Shown here: piece after piece, positions 46,873-56,723 of the stretch
Numbering within the stretch: position 1 is the first letter of the stretch
Layout: each line of letters opens with the position of its first letter
Assembly: GCF_002812725.1 (NCBI RefSeq)
Contig: NZ_NMUN01000005.1
Span: forward strand, 62,001-126,000
DNA: 64,000 nucleotides
Direction of reading: 5' to 3'
From: Microbacterium sp. BR1
GTDB lineage: Bacteria; Actinomycetota; Actinomycetes; Actinomycetales; Microbacteriaceae
Position numbers and translations under genes: made by a program
Notes under the pieces: model-generated
Told to the model about the DNA's origin: nothing
What the model saw: only the letters and a program-made list of their open reading frames with translations
The model's database searches: none

Positions 46873-47583
46873 TCACCGGGCGTTAGGCGTCGGCGCGTCC
46901 GTGACGAGCGCGACGGCGAACCCGTCCCAGCCCTTGAGCCCGACCGTCTGGAGCGCCGTCGCGTCGAACCGGGCATCCGCGCCGAGCATCTCGAGGGCCG
47001 CGCGCGTGCCGGCGACCTGCGGGTTGGTCGTGTGCGGGTCGACGATCTCGCCCTCGCGTCCGATGTTGTCGAGCACGATCACGGTGCCCGGACGCCCGAG
47101 CTTCGCCGCCCAGTCGAGGTAGGTCGTATTCGATTCCTTGTCTGCGTCGATGAAGACGAGGTCGAACGGCTCCGTGCCCACGAGCGTCGGCAGCACGTCG
47201 GCCGCGCGCCCCACTCGGATGTCGACCCGCTCCCCCACTCCGGCGGCGTCGAGGTTGGCGCGGGCCACGGCCGCGTTGTGCGCCTCGGCCTCTATCGTGA
47301 CGACGCATCCGCCCGTTCCCGCGCGAACCGGCTCATCGAGCGCCCGCGCCAGCCAGATCGTGGAGTACCCCCCGAGCGTCCCGATCTCGAGCACGCGCCG
47401 AGCGCCCGCGATGCGCGCCAGCAGGTGCAGCAGCTTTCCGGCCACGGGCGCGACCTCGATCGCGGGAAGACCCTCCGCCGTCTGCGCGGCAATCGCCGAC
47501 TCGAGCGCCGTGTCATGGCCGACGAGCGTGTCTACGAGGTACTCGTCGGTGCGACGCCAGTTCGCGGGATTCGATTCCGTCAT
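46873..47583 (-). CDS. Class I SAM-dependent O-methyltransferase (family 3)
   Basis: The 236-residue product has the methyltransferase-3 core: VLEIGTLGGYSTIWLARAL, VVTIEAEAHNAAVAR, LVFIDADKESNTTYLDWA and VIVLDNIGREGEIVD (metal-binding Asp and Asn as in catechol- and caffeoyl-CoA-type enzymes). The substrate is not known. ATG 47583 starts the frame. It is on the same strand as eno, about 100 bp upstream. Confidence 0.88.
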   Translation of the reverse strand: MTESNPANWRRTDEYLVDTLVGHDTALESAIAAQTAEGLPAIEVAPVAGKLLHLLARIAGARRVLEIGTLGGYSTIWLARALDEPVRAGTGGCVVTIEAEAHNAAVARANLDAAGVGERVDIRVGRAADVLPTLVGTEPFDLVFIDADKESNTTYLDWAAKLGRPGTVIVLDNIGREGEIVDPHTTNPQVAGTRAALEMLGADARFDATALQTVGLKGWDGFAVALVTDAPTPNAR

Positions 47584-47623
47584 CGCGTCGAGCCCACCGT
47601 CCTGTGTCGCATGATGTCTCGCG

Positions 47624-47791
47624 TCATGTGTCGTGCTCGATGATGCCGGCGGACTCCCGGTCGTCGTCGACGGCTCCCGGCGGGTACTCGGGGAGTTCGG
47701 GCCGGTGTCGCAGGAAAAGGATGCTCGTCACCATCCCTCCCCACACGATCACGATCGAGAGGGCGAGGAACACGACCGCCAACGGGTTCAT
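47624..47791 (-). CDS. Small subunit of NSS transporter (MetS-like)
   Basis: The 55-residue protein has one membrane helix (MNPLAVVFLALSIVIVWGGMVTSILFL) and a short polar tail ending in IIEHDT. It is like MetS of Corynebacterium, a small subunit essential for the MetP transporter of methionine and alanine. ATG 47791 overlaps the stop of the transporter gene (ATGA) and has a GGGAGC ribosome site. It would pair with the transporter gene directly upstream. Confidence 0.88.
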   Translation of the reverse strand: MNPLAVVFLALSIVIVWGGMVTSILFLRHRPELPEYPPGAVDDDRESAGIIEHDT

Positions 47792-49437
47792 GACCGTGCT
47801 CCCGTCGCGCCAGGCGCCTCCGCGCCGACCACGGCAGCCGTCGGCGTCGACGCGAATCTCGCGGGCGGATAGTCCGGCCACGCGGTGAAGTCGTCCGGCG
47901 AGGGCTTCCAGCGCAGGACCGACAGCACCACGGCGCCCACGACGAGCACGAGGACGGTGCCCCAGCCGAACACGAGCAGATACCAGGGCGGCAGACCCCC
48001 GTACCCCTCGGTGACGAGCACGACGATTCGCGAGACGAGCATGTAGCCGAGCACGACCGGGGCGAGCACGCTCACCAGGAAGATCCAGACGCGACCGACC
48101 CGGAAGGTGGACAGGGCGTCGAGGTGGTAGCGCAGCTCGGGTCCCTTCCGCGCGATCCAGAGCACCAGAACGGTCGTCAGGATGGCGGATGCCACGATGC
48201 CGATGTTGTTCGCCCACTGGTCGACGACGTCGAGGGCGAGCAGCCCTGTCGTGGTCGAGAAGATCAGCATCGACAGGATGGCCGAGACGATGCCGATGGT
48301 CAGCGCGGCCCGGCGGGTCGAGAGCCCGAACTTCTCCTGCACGGCCGCGGAAACGACCTGCAGGACCGACACCAGCGAGGTGAAGCCGGCGAGGGTCAGC
48401 GACCCGAAGAACAGACAGCCGAAGAGCGGTCCGCCCGGCATCTGCGACACGATCGCCGGGAACGTGACGAACGACAGGCCCACCCCGGTGAGCCCCTCGA
48501 GCTCGTCGATCGTCACGCCCTGGCTGAAGGCGAAGAATCCGAGCGTCGCGAACACCCCGATGCCCGCGAGGATCTCGAACGACGAGTTCGAGAACGCCAC
48601 CACCAGGCCGGGCGCCGTGAGGTTGGAGCGCCGCTTGCGATACGACGCGTAGGTGATCATGATGCCGAACGCGATCGACAACGAGAAGAAGATCTGGCTG
48701 TACGCCGCGATCCAGACGTTGGGGTCGGCGAGCGCCGCCCAGTCCGGGGTGAAGAGGGCGCCCAGTCCCTCGGCCGCGCCGTCGAGGAAGAGCGCGCGCA
48801 CGACCAGGATGAGGAACGCGATGACCAGGATGGGAAGCGCGATCACGTTCACGCGCTGCAGACCCTTCGCGACTCCGGCGGCGAGCACGACGATGGCGAG
48901 GACCCAGACGATCGCGAGCGGGATGAGCACGCCGGGCACGAACTCGAGGCTGAAGCCGGGGTCGCCGGCCTGGAGATACTCCCCCGTCAGGAATGCGGCC
49001 GGGTCGTCGCCCCACCGCAGGTCGAACGAGAAGACGAAGAAGCTCAGCGACCACGCGATGACGACCGTGTAGTACAGACCGATCACGAAGGCGATAGTGA
49101 CCTGGAACCATCCGAGCGATTCCATCCAGCGCCCGGACCGTCCCCCGAGGCGCCGAAAGGCGGTCGGCGCGGCACCGCGGAAACGGTGGCCGATCGCGTA
49201 GTCCAGGAACAGGATCGGGATTCCCGCGGTCAGCAGCGCGATGAGGTACGGGATCAGGAACGCGCCGCCCCCATTCTCATACGCCACACCCGGGAACCGC
49301 CAGATGTTGCCGAGCCCGACGGCGGAACCGATCGCCGACAGGATGAACCCGACCTGGCCCGTCCACTGCTCGCGCGGCCTGCTGTCCGGAGACTGCGTCG
49401 AGGCATCCGTCTGCTGGTCTTTCGCGATCCGCGCCAT
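47788..49437 (-). CDS. Sodium:neurotransmitter symporter family transporter (MetP-like)
   Basis: The 549-residue protein has the NSS sodium-site motif SAVGLGNIWRFPGVAYENGGGAF in the first helix, and about 12 hydrophobic helices, with unwound helix regions as in LeuT. It imports amino acids with sodium; the paired MetS-like small subunit suggests methionine and/or alanine as substrate. ATG 49437 is preceded by a GGGAGC ribosome site. The frame runs further to 49815 without coding signs. Confidence 0.91.
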   Translation of the reverse strand: MARIAKDQQTDASTQSPDSRPREQWTGQVGFILSAIGSAVGLGNIWRFPGVAYENGGGAFLIPYLIALLTAGIPILFLDYAIGHRFRGAAPTAFRRLGGRSGRWMESLGWFQVTIAFVIGLYYTVVIAWSLSFFVFSFDLRWGDDPAAFLTGEYLQAGDPGFSLEFVPGVLIPLAIVWVLAIVVLAAGVAKGLQRVNVIALPILVIAFLILVVRALFLDGAAEGLGALFTPDWAALADPNVWIAAYSQIFFSLSIAFGIMITYASYRKRRSNLTAPGLVVAFSNSSFEILAGIGVFATLGFFAFSQGVTIDELEGLTGVGLSFVTFPAIVSQMPGGPLFGCLFFGSLTLAGFTSLVSVLQVVSAAVQEKFGLSTRRAALTIGIVSAILSMLIFSTTTGLLALDVVDQWANNIGIVASAILTTVLVLWIARKGPELRYHLDALSTFRVGRVWIFLVSVLAPVVLGYMLVSRIVVLVTEGYGGLPPWYLLVFGWGTVLVLVVGAVVLSVLRWKPSPDDFTAWPDYPPARFASTPTAAVVGAEAPGATGARS

Positions 49438-49523
49438 GCTGCTCCCGCGTCGTGAGTGTCGATGTTCCGGCATTCGTGGTGAGCACGCTATCAGCCGGGT
49501 CGACGCGACCGCGAGGGCTTGCG

Positions 49524-50342
49524 TCACACGGCGTCGAGCACCTCGGCCCGGACCCGCACCGCCTCGATCACGACCGGCAGAAGTGCCTCGGCGGTACGCC
49601 GATACCCGAGCGCGCTCGGGTGGAAACGGTCGACGCCGAACATCTCGTCCGGCTGCTGGAAGAACACGGCGCCCACCGCGCGCCGGAGCGAAACCGCGGT
49701 CGCACCGGACCTCTCGGCGACCGCGGCCTGCGCGGCGGCGAGCTGCCGGGACATCTGCGATCCGAGCGTCCGCAAGGGCTGAGGCACGGGGCGGAGCGCC
49801 CCGAGATCGGGACACGTGCCCACGACGACCGGTATGCCGCGCTCGTGCAGGCGCACGATCGCCGCCCGCAGGTGCCCGGCGGAGACCGCCACCGGGATGC
49901 GGTGGGTGACATCGTTGCCCCCCACCACGATGACGGCGACATCGGCGACATACCGCGCGGGCAGGCCGTCGATCTGTTCCGCGAGCGCCGACGATTCGGA
50001 CCCGACGATCGCGGCTGTGCGCAGCCGCACGGGGCGGCCCAGGCGCACCGCCATGCCCTTGGCGAGACGGGCGCCCAGCGTGTCCTTGCGCCGATCGGCT
50101 CCGAGTCCCGCCGCGATCGAATCACCGAGCACGAGCAGCTCGACCGGCCGACCCGGCAACTGCTTGCGCCACACCCGGTCCGAACGCGGGGCGAGCTCAC
50201 CCAGGGGCTTGCCGATCCTTCGCCGCGCCACGGCCGCCTGACGGGTGAGAAGCACCCGTGCGCCGATCGCGAACCCGCCGGTGACGGCCGCCACGACCGC
50301 CAGTGTCGCGCCGATCATCAGCGCGATGCGTGTGCGGCTCAT
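49524..50342 (-). CDS. SGNH/GDSL hydrolase
   Basis: The 272-residue product has an N-terminal membrane helix or signal sequence (residues 5-28) and the SGNH blocks: LLVLGDSIAAGLGAD (Ser), IVVGGNDVTH (Gly and Asn) and FGVDRFHPSALGY (Asp and His). These enzymes are esterases or lipases; the substrate cannot be predicted. The helix suggests it acts outside the cytoplasmic membrane. ATG 50342 is the start. It follows hisS by 93 bp on the same strand. Confidence 0.86.
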   Translation of the reverse strand: MSRTRIALMIGATLAVVAAVTGGFAIGARVLLTRQAAVARRRIGKPLGELAPRSDRVWRKQLPGRPVELLVLGDSIAAGLGADRRKDTLGARLAKGMAVRLGRPVRLRTAAIVGSESSALAEQIDGLPARYVADVAVIVVGGNDVTHRIPVAVSAGHLRAAIVRLHERGIPVVVGTCPDLGALRPVPQPLRTLGSQMSRQLAAAQAAVAERSGATAVSLRRAVGAVFFQQPDEMFGVDRFHPSALGYRRTAEALLPVVIEAVRVRAEVLDAV

Positions 50343-50435
50343 ACCCGCGATTGCACCCCGGCGAGGTGAACACCGTCTGTCGCGGCGGCGAAGCCTGCGT
50401 GCGCGAACCGGGCTCCGGGAGCCGGGCGCGCCGGA

Positions 50436-51728
50436 TCAGGTGAGCGGCTTCAGCTCGAGCGAGGCGCGTGTGGTACCCGCGCCGACGCTCGCGAAAGCCG
50501 TGTAACCGTCGGACACCGCGCGCTCGAGTGTCGGCTTCAGGTTCTTCGTGCGCCGTTCGAGTCGAACACGTGCGCCCTCGGCGACGAACGCCGCCTTGAG
50601 CGCGAGCAGTTCGGCGACGGGGACGTCCGAGTCGTGCACCAGGACGACCGCGGTGGCCGCGGCATCCTCTCCCGCCTCGACCAGGTCGACGATGCGCTCG
50701 AACCCGATCGAGAACCCCACCGCCGGAACGTCGGTGCCGAGGAACCGCCCGATCATCCCGTCGTAGCGCCCGCCGCCACCGAGCGAATACCCGACCGAGG
50801 GGTGCGCGAGTTCGAAGATCGTGCCCGTGTAGTACCCCATCCCCCGCACGAGGAAAGGGTCGAAGACGAGGGGGATCCCGGATGCGTCCGATGCGGGTCG
50901 AGCCGCTGCCACCGCATCGCCGAGGCCGACGAGGTGCGCCACGACCTCGTCCGGGACGCCCTCCGGGAGCGCCCTGCGGATCTGCCGCTCCCCGTAGGGG
51001 GTGAACTCCCGCGTCTGCGGGCGGCGCAGGAACGCCTCGAACGCATCCACCGCGGCCGCGGTCGCGCCACGCTCGCGGAGCTCGGCCACGACGCCGTCGG
51101 GTCCGACCTTGTCGAGCTTGTCGATCGTGATCAGCACCCCGGGGCGCTCTGTGTCCGCGAAACCGAATGCCGCGAGCATCGCGTCGAGCGCGCGCCGGTC
51201 GTTGATGCGCACGGTCCCACCCGCGAGCCCCAGCGCATCGAGTGTGTCGAGGGTCGCGGCGATCAGCTCGGCCTCGGCGCGGGGCGTCGCATCGCCCAGA
51301 ACGTCGATGTCGCACTGCACGAACTGGCGGTAGCGGCCCTTCTGCGGGCGCTCGGCGCGCCAGACCGGCGCGATCTGCACGGCGCGGAAGACGGTCGGGA
51401 GCTCGGCGCGGTGGGACGCGTAGAAGCGGGCGAGCGGCACCGTGAGGTCGTAGCGCAGGCCGAGGTCGGCGAGTGCGGCCGGGTCGTCCGCCGCGGCCCG
51501 GATTCCGTCGGCGTCGAGGCCGCGGCGCAGGATGCTGAACGAGAGCTTCTCGTTGTCGCCACCGATTCCGGCGTGCAGGCGTTCGTAGTCCTCGACGACG
51601 GGGGTCTCGATCTCGTCGAAACCGTGCGCGCGGTAGCGGTCGCGGATGACGGCGAGCACGCGCTCGCGACGGGCCTTCTCGGCGGGGAGGAAGTCGCGCA
51701 TGCCGCGCGGCGGGTTCACGGATGCCAC
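50436..51728 (-). CDS. hisS: Histidyl-tRNA synthetase
   Basis: The 430-residue protein is a class II synthetase with the HisRS marks: MRDFLPAEKARRERVL, the motif 1 loop with IETPVVEDYERL, motif 2 with FRAERPQKGRYRQFVQCDID, and motif 3 with GFSIGFERIVDL. A C-terminal anticodon-binding domain follows. GTG 51728 has an AAAGGA ribosome site. It forms a unit with mazG (gap 32 bp). Confidence 0.94.
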   Translation of the reverse strand: MASVNPPRGMRDFLPAEKARRERVLAVIRDRYRAHGFDEIETPVVEDYERLHAGIGGDNEKLSFSILRRGLDADGIRAAADDPAALADLGLRYDLTVPLARFYASHRAELPTVFRAVQIAPVWRAERPQKGRYRQFVQCDIDVLGDATPRAEAELIAATLDTLDALGLAGGTVRINDRRALDAMLAAFGFADTERPGVLITIDKLDKVGPDGVVAELRERGATAAAVDAFEAFLRRPQTREFTPYGERQIRRALPEGVPDEVVAHLVGLGDAVAAARPASDASGIPLVFDPFLVRGMGYYTGTIFELAHPSVGYSLGGGGRYDGMIGRFLGTDVPAVGFSIGFERIVDLVEAGEDAAATAVVLVHDSDVPVAELLALKAAFVAEGARVRLERRTKNLKPTLERAVSDGYTAFASVGAGTTRASLELKPLT

Positions 51729-51760
51729 GTCCCTATCCTTTCATCCCGCCGAAGAGCACC

Positions 51761-52471
51761 TCAGTCGGCCTCGGCCGCGCGAATGTCGGAGTCGAGGGTC
51801 CGCAGGCGCTCCCGCAGCGCCCGCTCAGCGTCCCATCCCCGGGCCCGGGCCTGTGCCACGAGAACGAGGAGTGAGTCGCCGAGCTCGGCCTCGGAGTCCG
51901 GGACCGTCACGGTGGGCGCCGGTGCCGGCACGAGCCCAGACGCCTTGCCGAGCAGCTTCTGCGCCAGCGCGAGCGACGGCATCCCCGGGGCCACGCCATC
52001 GAGCACGCTCCGCCGCTCGCTCTTCTCGGCCGCCTTCGCCGCATTCCAGAGCACGAGCACCTGCTCGGGGGTCTCGGCGACGTCGTCGCCGAAGACGTGC
52101 GGATGCCTGCGCACCATCTTGTCCGTCAACCCGTCCGCGACATCCGCGATGTCGAAGGGGTCCTCTGCGTCGCGCGCGGCGATCTCGGCGTGGAACAGCA
52201 CCTGCCAGAGCAGGTCACCGAGCTCTTCGCGCAGCTCGTCGCGCGACCCGGCCTCGACGGCGTCGACCAGTTCGGCGCTCTCTTCGATCAGGTACGGGAC
52301 GAGGTCGCGGTGTGTGATCTGCTGCGTCCAGACACAACGATCACGAACCAGCCGCATCGTCTCGGCCGCCGTGGCCAGGGCCTCGGCGCGGCGCACGCTC
52401 AGCTCTCCGGCGCGCCGCGCGGTCAGCTCTCCGGCGTGCTGCGCCGCGCTGGCTTCCTCTCGCTCCTGCAT
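51761..52471 (-). CDS. mazG: MazG family nucleoside triphosphate pyrophosphohydrolase
   Basis: The 236-residue product has one MazG core with the metal motif EESAELVDAVEAG and EELGDLLWQVLFHAEIA (E-x-x-E...E-x-x-D type). The N-terminal 40 residues are Arg/Glu-rich with a duplicated A-x-E-L-x-x-R-R pattern. The second half (AKAAEKSERRSVLDGVAPGMPSLALAQKL) is as in the actinobacterial family. It removes abnormal NTPs. ATG 52471 has an AGGATGG ribosome site. Confidence 0.9.
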   Translation of the reverse strand: MQEREEASAAQHAGELTARRAGELSVRRAEALATAAETMRLVRDRCVWTQQITHRDLVPYLIEESAELVDAVEAGSRDELREELGDLLWQVLFHAEIAARDAEDPFDIADVADGLTDKMVRRHPHVFGDDVAETPEQVLVLWNAAKAAEKSERRSVLDGVAPGMPSLALAQKLLGKASGLVPAPAPTVTVPDSEAELGDSLLVLVAQARARGWDAERALRERLRTLDSDIRAAEAD

Positions 52472-52510
52472 CGCACCATCCTGCCCCACGGGGCGGCGGG
52501 ACGGGTGCGC

Positions 52511-53746
52511 TCAGGCGAGCTGACCGCCCGTCGGCGTGGACGTGGGCGGAACGTCGATCTCGTCGGGCTCGAGGTGCGCGACACGACGGAAGTGCCGGGC
52601 GCGCAGCGACACGAGCACCGCGGCCACGACGAGCGAGACGCCCGACCCCGCCAGCACGCCGAGGGTGGCCTCGTCGCGGACGAGCGGATCGCCCGCGAAC
52701 GCCAGCTCGGACAGCAGCAGCGAGACGGTGAACCCGATTCCGCCCAGCGACCCGGCCGCGAGCAGATCGGCGAAGGACAGGTGCGGCGTCGATCCGCGAT
52801 GAGCGATGCGGAGCGAAATCCAGCTGAACAGCGAGATGCCGATGATCTTTCCGACCGGAAGCGCGACCAGGATGCCCCAGAATGCGGGCGAGAGTTGCGT
52901 CGGCGACACCATCGGGATGACGACGAGCGCGGCCGAGAAGGCGAACAGCGGCAGCACGATGCCGTTGACCCACGGTTCGAGGGCGTGCCGCGTCCGCAGC
53001 GCGGGGGTCTGCGCGAAGGCCAGGCCGAGCGCGACGCCCGCGATCGTCGCGTGCACGCCCGACAGGTAGACCAGGACCCACGTCGCGATGCCGAGCAGCA
53101 CCAGGATCACGGCGATCGGCACGCGCGCCGAGGTGTCGAGGCGACGGCTGAGCACGCCGAAGATCACCACGGCGACCACCGCGATCGCGAGCAACCCGAC
53201 GTTGACGTCCTTCGTGAACAGGACCGCGATGAAGAGGATGCCGACGATGTCATCGAGGATCGCGAGGGCGAGCAGGAAGATCCGGATGCCCGAGGGCAGA
53301 CCCTTGCCGAAGACCGCCAGCACACCGAGCGCGAAGGCGATGTCGGTCGCGGTCGGGATGGGCCATCCGTGCGACACATCCGAACCCGCGGTGAACACGA
53401 GGTAGATGGCGATCGGAACGAGCACACCGCCCGCCGCGGCGATCGCGGGCTGCAGCGCCTTCTTCGCCGAGTTGAGCTCGCCCGCCGTCAGCTCGAACTG
53501 CAGTTCGATCGCGACGACGAAGAAGAAGATCGCCAGCAGACCGTCCTGGATCCAGTGCCCGACGGACATCTCGAACACGCCCGGGATGCCGAGGTACGTC
53601 TCCTTGATCGTTTCAGCCCCCGCACCGAGCGGCGAGTTGGCGACGATCAGCGCCGCGACGGCGGCTGCCAGCAGGATGATGGCGGGGAAACGTGCAGAAC
53701 GAAGGAGGCCCACGGGGTCCTTTCGGTTGGGTCCATGCGGTTTCAC
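52511..53746 (-). CDS. nhaA: Na+/H+ antiporter NhaA
   Basis: The 411-residue protein has about 12 membrane helices and the NhaA motifs: PTATDIAFALGVLAVFG, with one Asp, and ALAILDDIVGILFIAV, with the two conserved adjacent Asp. It exchanges Na+ for H+ at alkaline pH. Two starts are plausible: ATG 53746 with a GGGTGA site, and GTG 53713 with an AAAGGA site; I report the longer. It is divergent from ppc, 180 bp away. Confidence 0.93.
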   Translation of the reverse strand: MKPHGPNRKDPVGLLRSARFPAIILLAAAVAALIVANSPLGAGAETIKETYLGIPGVFEMSVGHWIQDGLLAIFFFVVAIELQFELTAGELNSAKKALQPAIAAAGGVLVPIAIYLVFTAGSDVSHGWPIPTATDIAFALGVLAVFGKGLPSGIRIFLLALAILDDIVGILFIAVLFTKDVNVGLLAIAVVAVVIFGVLSRRLDTSARVPIAVILVLLGIATWVLVYLSGVHATIAGVALGLAFAQTPALRTRHALEPWVNGIVLPLFAFSAALVVIPMVSPTQLSPAFWGILVALPVGKIIGISLFSWISLRIAHRGSTPHLSFADLLAAGSLGGIGFTVSLLLSELAFAGDPLVRDEATLGVLAGSGVSLVVAAVLVSLRARHFRRVAHLEPDEIDVPPTSTPTGGQLA

Positions 53747-53912
53747 CCGCGACGGTCGGTGGGCGCGCTCGCACCACCGCCGACCAGACTTCCCGGCACA
53801 CCAATGGCCCAGTCTACCGCTCGACCCTGGGCACGTTCAGGGTCGATCAGAGGCGGACCCGTCCGGGGCCGCATGCGCCGTCGGTCGTGACGAACCGGTA
53901 ACACTCCCGCAC

Positions 53913-53918
53913 TACCCT
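53913..53918 (+). promoter_or_regulatory. -10 box of ppc
   Basis: TACCCT, seven bases before ATG 53926. Confidence 0.4.
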
Positions 53919-53925
53919 GAAAACC

Positions 53926-56601
53926 ATGCCCGATCCCACACCCACCGAAGCGATCGATCTCGTCGGCCGCTTCGACGCCGGTCAGGAGCTGCCCCAGTCG
54001 ATGCGCGCGGACGTGCGGATGCTGGGCGCCCTGCTCGGTCAGGTGCTTCGCGAGAGCGGCGCGCCCGGCCTGTACGACGATGTCGAGCGGTTGCGCACCG
54101 CGACGATCCAGGCCTACACCGACCCGAGTTCGGAGGCCTTCGAGCGGGCCGAGGCGATCGTCGAATCGTTCACGGTCGAGCGTGCCGATGAGGTCGCACG
54201 TGCCTTCACCTGCTATTTCCACCTGGTCAACCTGGCCGAGGAGCACCAGCGCGTGCGCGTCCTGCGCGAGCGCGACGGCCGCCCCGAGAAAGAGAACGCG
54301 ACCGACTCCATCGCCGCCGCGTTCATGCGCCTCTCCGAGGAGGTGGGCGACGAGACCGCCCTCGAGCGACTTCAGGGGCTGCGGTTCCACCCCGTTTTCA
54401 CGGCACACCCCACCGAGGCCCGCCGCCGCGCGATCTCATCGACCGTGCGCCGCATCGCCGCGCTGCTCGAGACGCTCGACTCGTCGCTGAGCGGAGGTGC
54501 CGATGAGCGGCGCGCGCGCCGACGCATCCTCGAAGAGATCGACACGCTCTGGCGGACGGCGCCGCTCCGCGCCGAGAAGCCCTCGCCGACCGACGAGGTC
54601 CGCGCGATCATGGCCGTTTTCGACGAGACGCTCTACACCGCCGTGCCGCACGTGTACCGCCGCGTCGACGACGCACTGCAGGGACTCGAGGCCGGCCGCC
54701 GCGCACCGATCGTGCGCCCCTTCGTGCGGATCGGCTCGTGGGTCGGTGGCGATCGCGACGGCAACCCGTTCGTCACCGCCAAGGTCACGCGCAAGGCCGC
54801 CGCGATCGCGTCGGAGCACGTGCTGCTCGGTCTCGAGCGCACTGCGTCGCGCGTCGGCAGATCGCTGACCCTCGACGCCGGGACGACTCCCCCGAGCCCC
54901 GCACTCGTCGGCCTGTGGAATCGGCTGCGCGCGGCCGACGAGGACGCGGCGGCGGAGATCGCCAAGCGCTCCCCCAACGAGCCGCACCGACGCATCCTGT
55001 TGCTGCTCGCCCGCCGGATCGCGGCGACCCGCACCCGTGACGCCGACCTCGCCTTCCGCGACCCCGACGAGTTGCTCGCCGACCTGCGCGTCGTGCAGGA
55101 GTCGCTGGTCGCCGCCTCGGCCGAACGACACGCCTACGGAGGCCTGCAGCAGCTGATCTGGCAGGTCGAGACGTACGGGTTCCATCTGGCCGAACTCGAG
55201 GTGCGTCAGCACTCGCAGGTGCATCGCAGGGCGCTCGAAGAGCTCGAGGGCGGGGGCGAACTGAGCGAGACCACCGAAGAGGTTCTCGAGGTCTTCCGTG
55301 CCGTCGCCTTCGTGCAGGACCGTTTCGGTCCCCGCGCCGCCGGGCGCTACATCGTCTCGTTCACGCAGTCCGCCGAGGACCTGGCGAACGTGCGGCGCCT
55401 CGCCCGGTACGCCGCGGGACCGGATGCGTCCGGCCCGGTGCTGGACGTCATCCCCCTGTTCGAGACCTTCGCCGATCTGCAGGCGGCACCCCGGATCCTG
55501 GCGGAGATCGTCACGCATCCCGAGTTCGCCGCCCGCCTCGACGAGACGGGTCGCCGCCTGGAGGTCATGCTCGGGTACTCCGACTCTTCGAAGGACGTCG
55601 GTCCCGTCGCCGCCAACCTCGCCCTGTACGAGGCGCAGGCCGCGATCGCCGCCTGGGCCCTCGAGGAGGGCATCGAGCTGACCCTGTTCCACGGTCGCGG
55701 CGGCGCCCTCGGGCGCGGTGGCGGGCCCGCGAACAGCGCGATCCTGGCGCAGCCGCCGCACTCGGTCGAGGGTCGGTTCAAGCTCACCGAGCAGGGCGAG
55801 GTCATCTTCGCCCGCTACGGCGACCCGGCGATCGCGATGCGACACATCGATCAGGTCGCGGCGGCGACCCTGCTGGCCTCGTCCCCGTCCATCGAGCGGC
55901 GCAACGAGGCGGCGGCCTCGCGGTACGCCGACATCGCGGCGACGATGGATGCAGCATCCCGCGAACGCTTCTTCTCGCTCGTGCGCGCCCCCGGCTTCGC
56001 GCCGTGGTTCGCCACCGTCACGCCGCTCGAAGAGGTCGGCCTGCTCGCGCTGGGCTCGCGTCCGGCACGCCGCGGACTCTCGGTCGAGTCGCTCGAGGAC
56101 CTCCGCGCCATCCCGTGGGTGTTCGCGTGGACGCAGGCCCGCATCAACCTGGCCGGATGGTTCGGCCTCGGCACGGCGCTCGACGCCGTCGGCGACGAGG
56201 CCCTCCTGCGCGAGGCGTACGACGAGTGGCCGCTGCTGCGCACCATGATCGACAACGTCGCGATGAGTCTCGCCAAGGCCGACCCGCGTATCGCGCGCCG
56301 GTATCTGAAGCTCGGCGACCGCGATGAGCTGGCCGAACTCGTGCTGGACGAGATGGAGTCGACGCGCGCCTGGGTCATCCGCATCACGGGCGGCGGCGAA
56401 CTCCTCGCCAACAAGCCCGTGCTGCAGCGAGCGGTCAAGATGCGCAGTCCCTACGTCGACGCGCTGTCGCTGCTGCAGTTGCGGGCCCTGCGTGCCCTGC
56501 GTGCCTCCGCCGTGGCGGGCGCGACGCCCGATCCCGAGCAGCAGCGGCTGCTTCTGCTGTCGGTCAGCGGCGTGGCGGCGGGCCTGCAGAACACGGGCTG
56601 A
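53926..56601 (+). CDS. ppc: Phosphoenolpyruvate carboxylase
   Basis: The 891-residue product has the PEPC active-site sequences: FTAHPTEARRRAI (catalytic His), GSWVGGDRDGNPFVTA, GYSDSSKDVGPVAAN and the loop FHGRGGALGRGGGPANSAIL, with LTEQGEV following. It adds bicarbonate to PEP to make oxaloacetate, refilling the TCA cycle. It could use bicarbonate from the carbonic anhydrase encoded at 19.2 kb. It starts at ATG 53926, seven bases after a TACCCT box. Confidence 0.96.
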   Translation: MPDPTPTEAIDLVGRFDAGQELPQSMRADVRMLGALLGQVLRESGAPGLYDDVERLRTATIQAYTDPSSEAFERAEAIVESFTVERADEVARAFTCYFHLVNLAEEHQRVRVLRERDGRPEKENATDSIAAAFMRLSEEVGDETALERLQGLRFHPVFTAHPTEARRRAISSTVRRIAALLETLDSSLSGGADERRARRRILEEIDTLWRTAPLRAEKPSPTDEVRAIMAVFDETLYTAVPHVYRRVDDALQGLEAGRRAPIVRPFVRIGSWVGGDRDGNPFVTAKVTRKAAAIASEHVLLGLERTASRVGRSLTLDAGTTPPSPALVGLWNRLRAADEDAAAEIAKRSPNEPHRRILLLLARRIAATRTRDADLAFRDPDELLADLRVVQESLVAASAERHAYGGLQQLIWQVETYGFHLAELEVRQHSQVHRRALEELEGGGELSETTEEVLEVFRAVAFVQDRFGPRAAGRYIVSFTQSAEDLANVRRLARYAAGPDASGPVLDVIPLFETFADLQAAPRILAEIVTHPEFAARLDETGRRLEVMLGYSDSSKDVGPVAANLALYEAQAAIAAWALEEGIELTLFHGRGGALGRGGGPANSAILAQPPHSVEGRFKLTEQGEVIFARYGDPAIAMRHIDQVAAATLLASSPSIERRNEAAASRYADIAATMDAASRERFFSLVRAPGFAPWFATVTPLEEVGLLALGSRPARRGLSVESLEDLRAIPWVFAWTQARINLAGWFGLGTALDAVGDEALLREAYDEWPLLRTMIDNVAMSLAKADPRIARRYLKLGDRDELAELVLDEMESTRAWVIRITGGGELLANKPVLQRAVKMRSPYVDALSLLQLRALRALRASAVAGATPDPEQQRLLLLSVSGVAAGLQNTG

Positions 56602-56711
56602 TCCCCCGAACGGTCGCGACTCGCCGTGCCGGTGCGCTCGCGCGCGGCGAGTCGCGACCGTTCGTGCGGGTCTGATCGAGTGGCGGTCGGACGGATGTCG
56701 GAGGTCCGGCC

Positions 56712-56717
56712 TAACGT
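56712..56717 (+). promoter_or_regulatory. -10 box of the zinc-ribbon gene
   Basis: TAACGT, six bases before ATG 56724. This favours ATG over the GTG at 56718. Confidence 0.4.
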
Positions 56718-56723
56718 GTGGAC

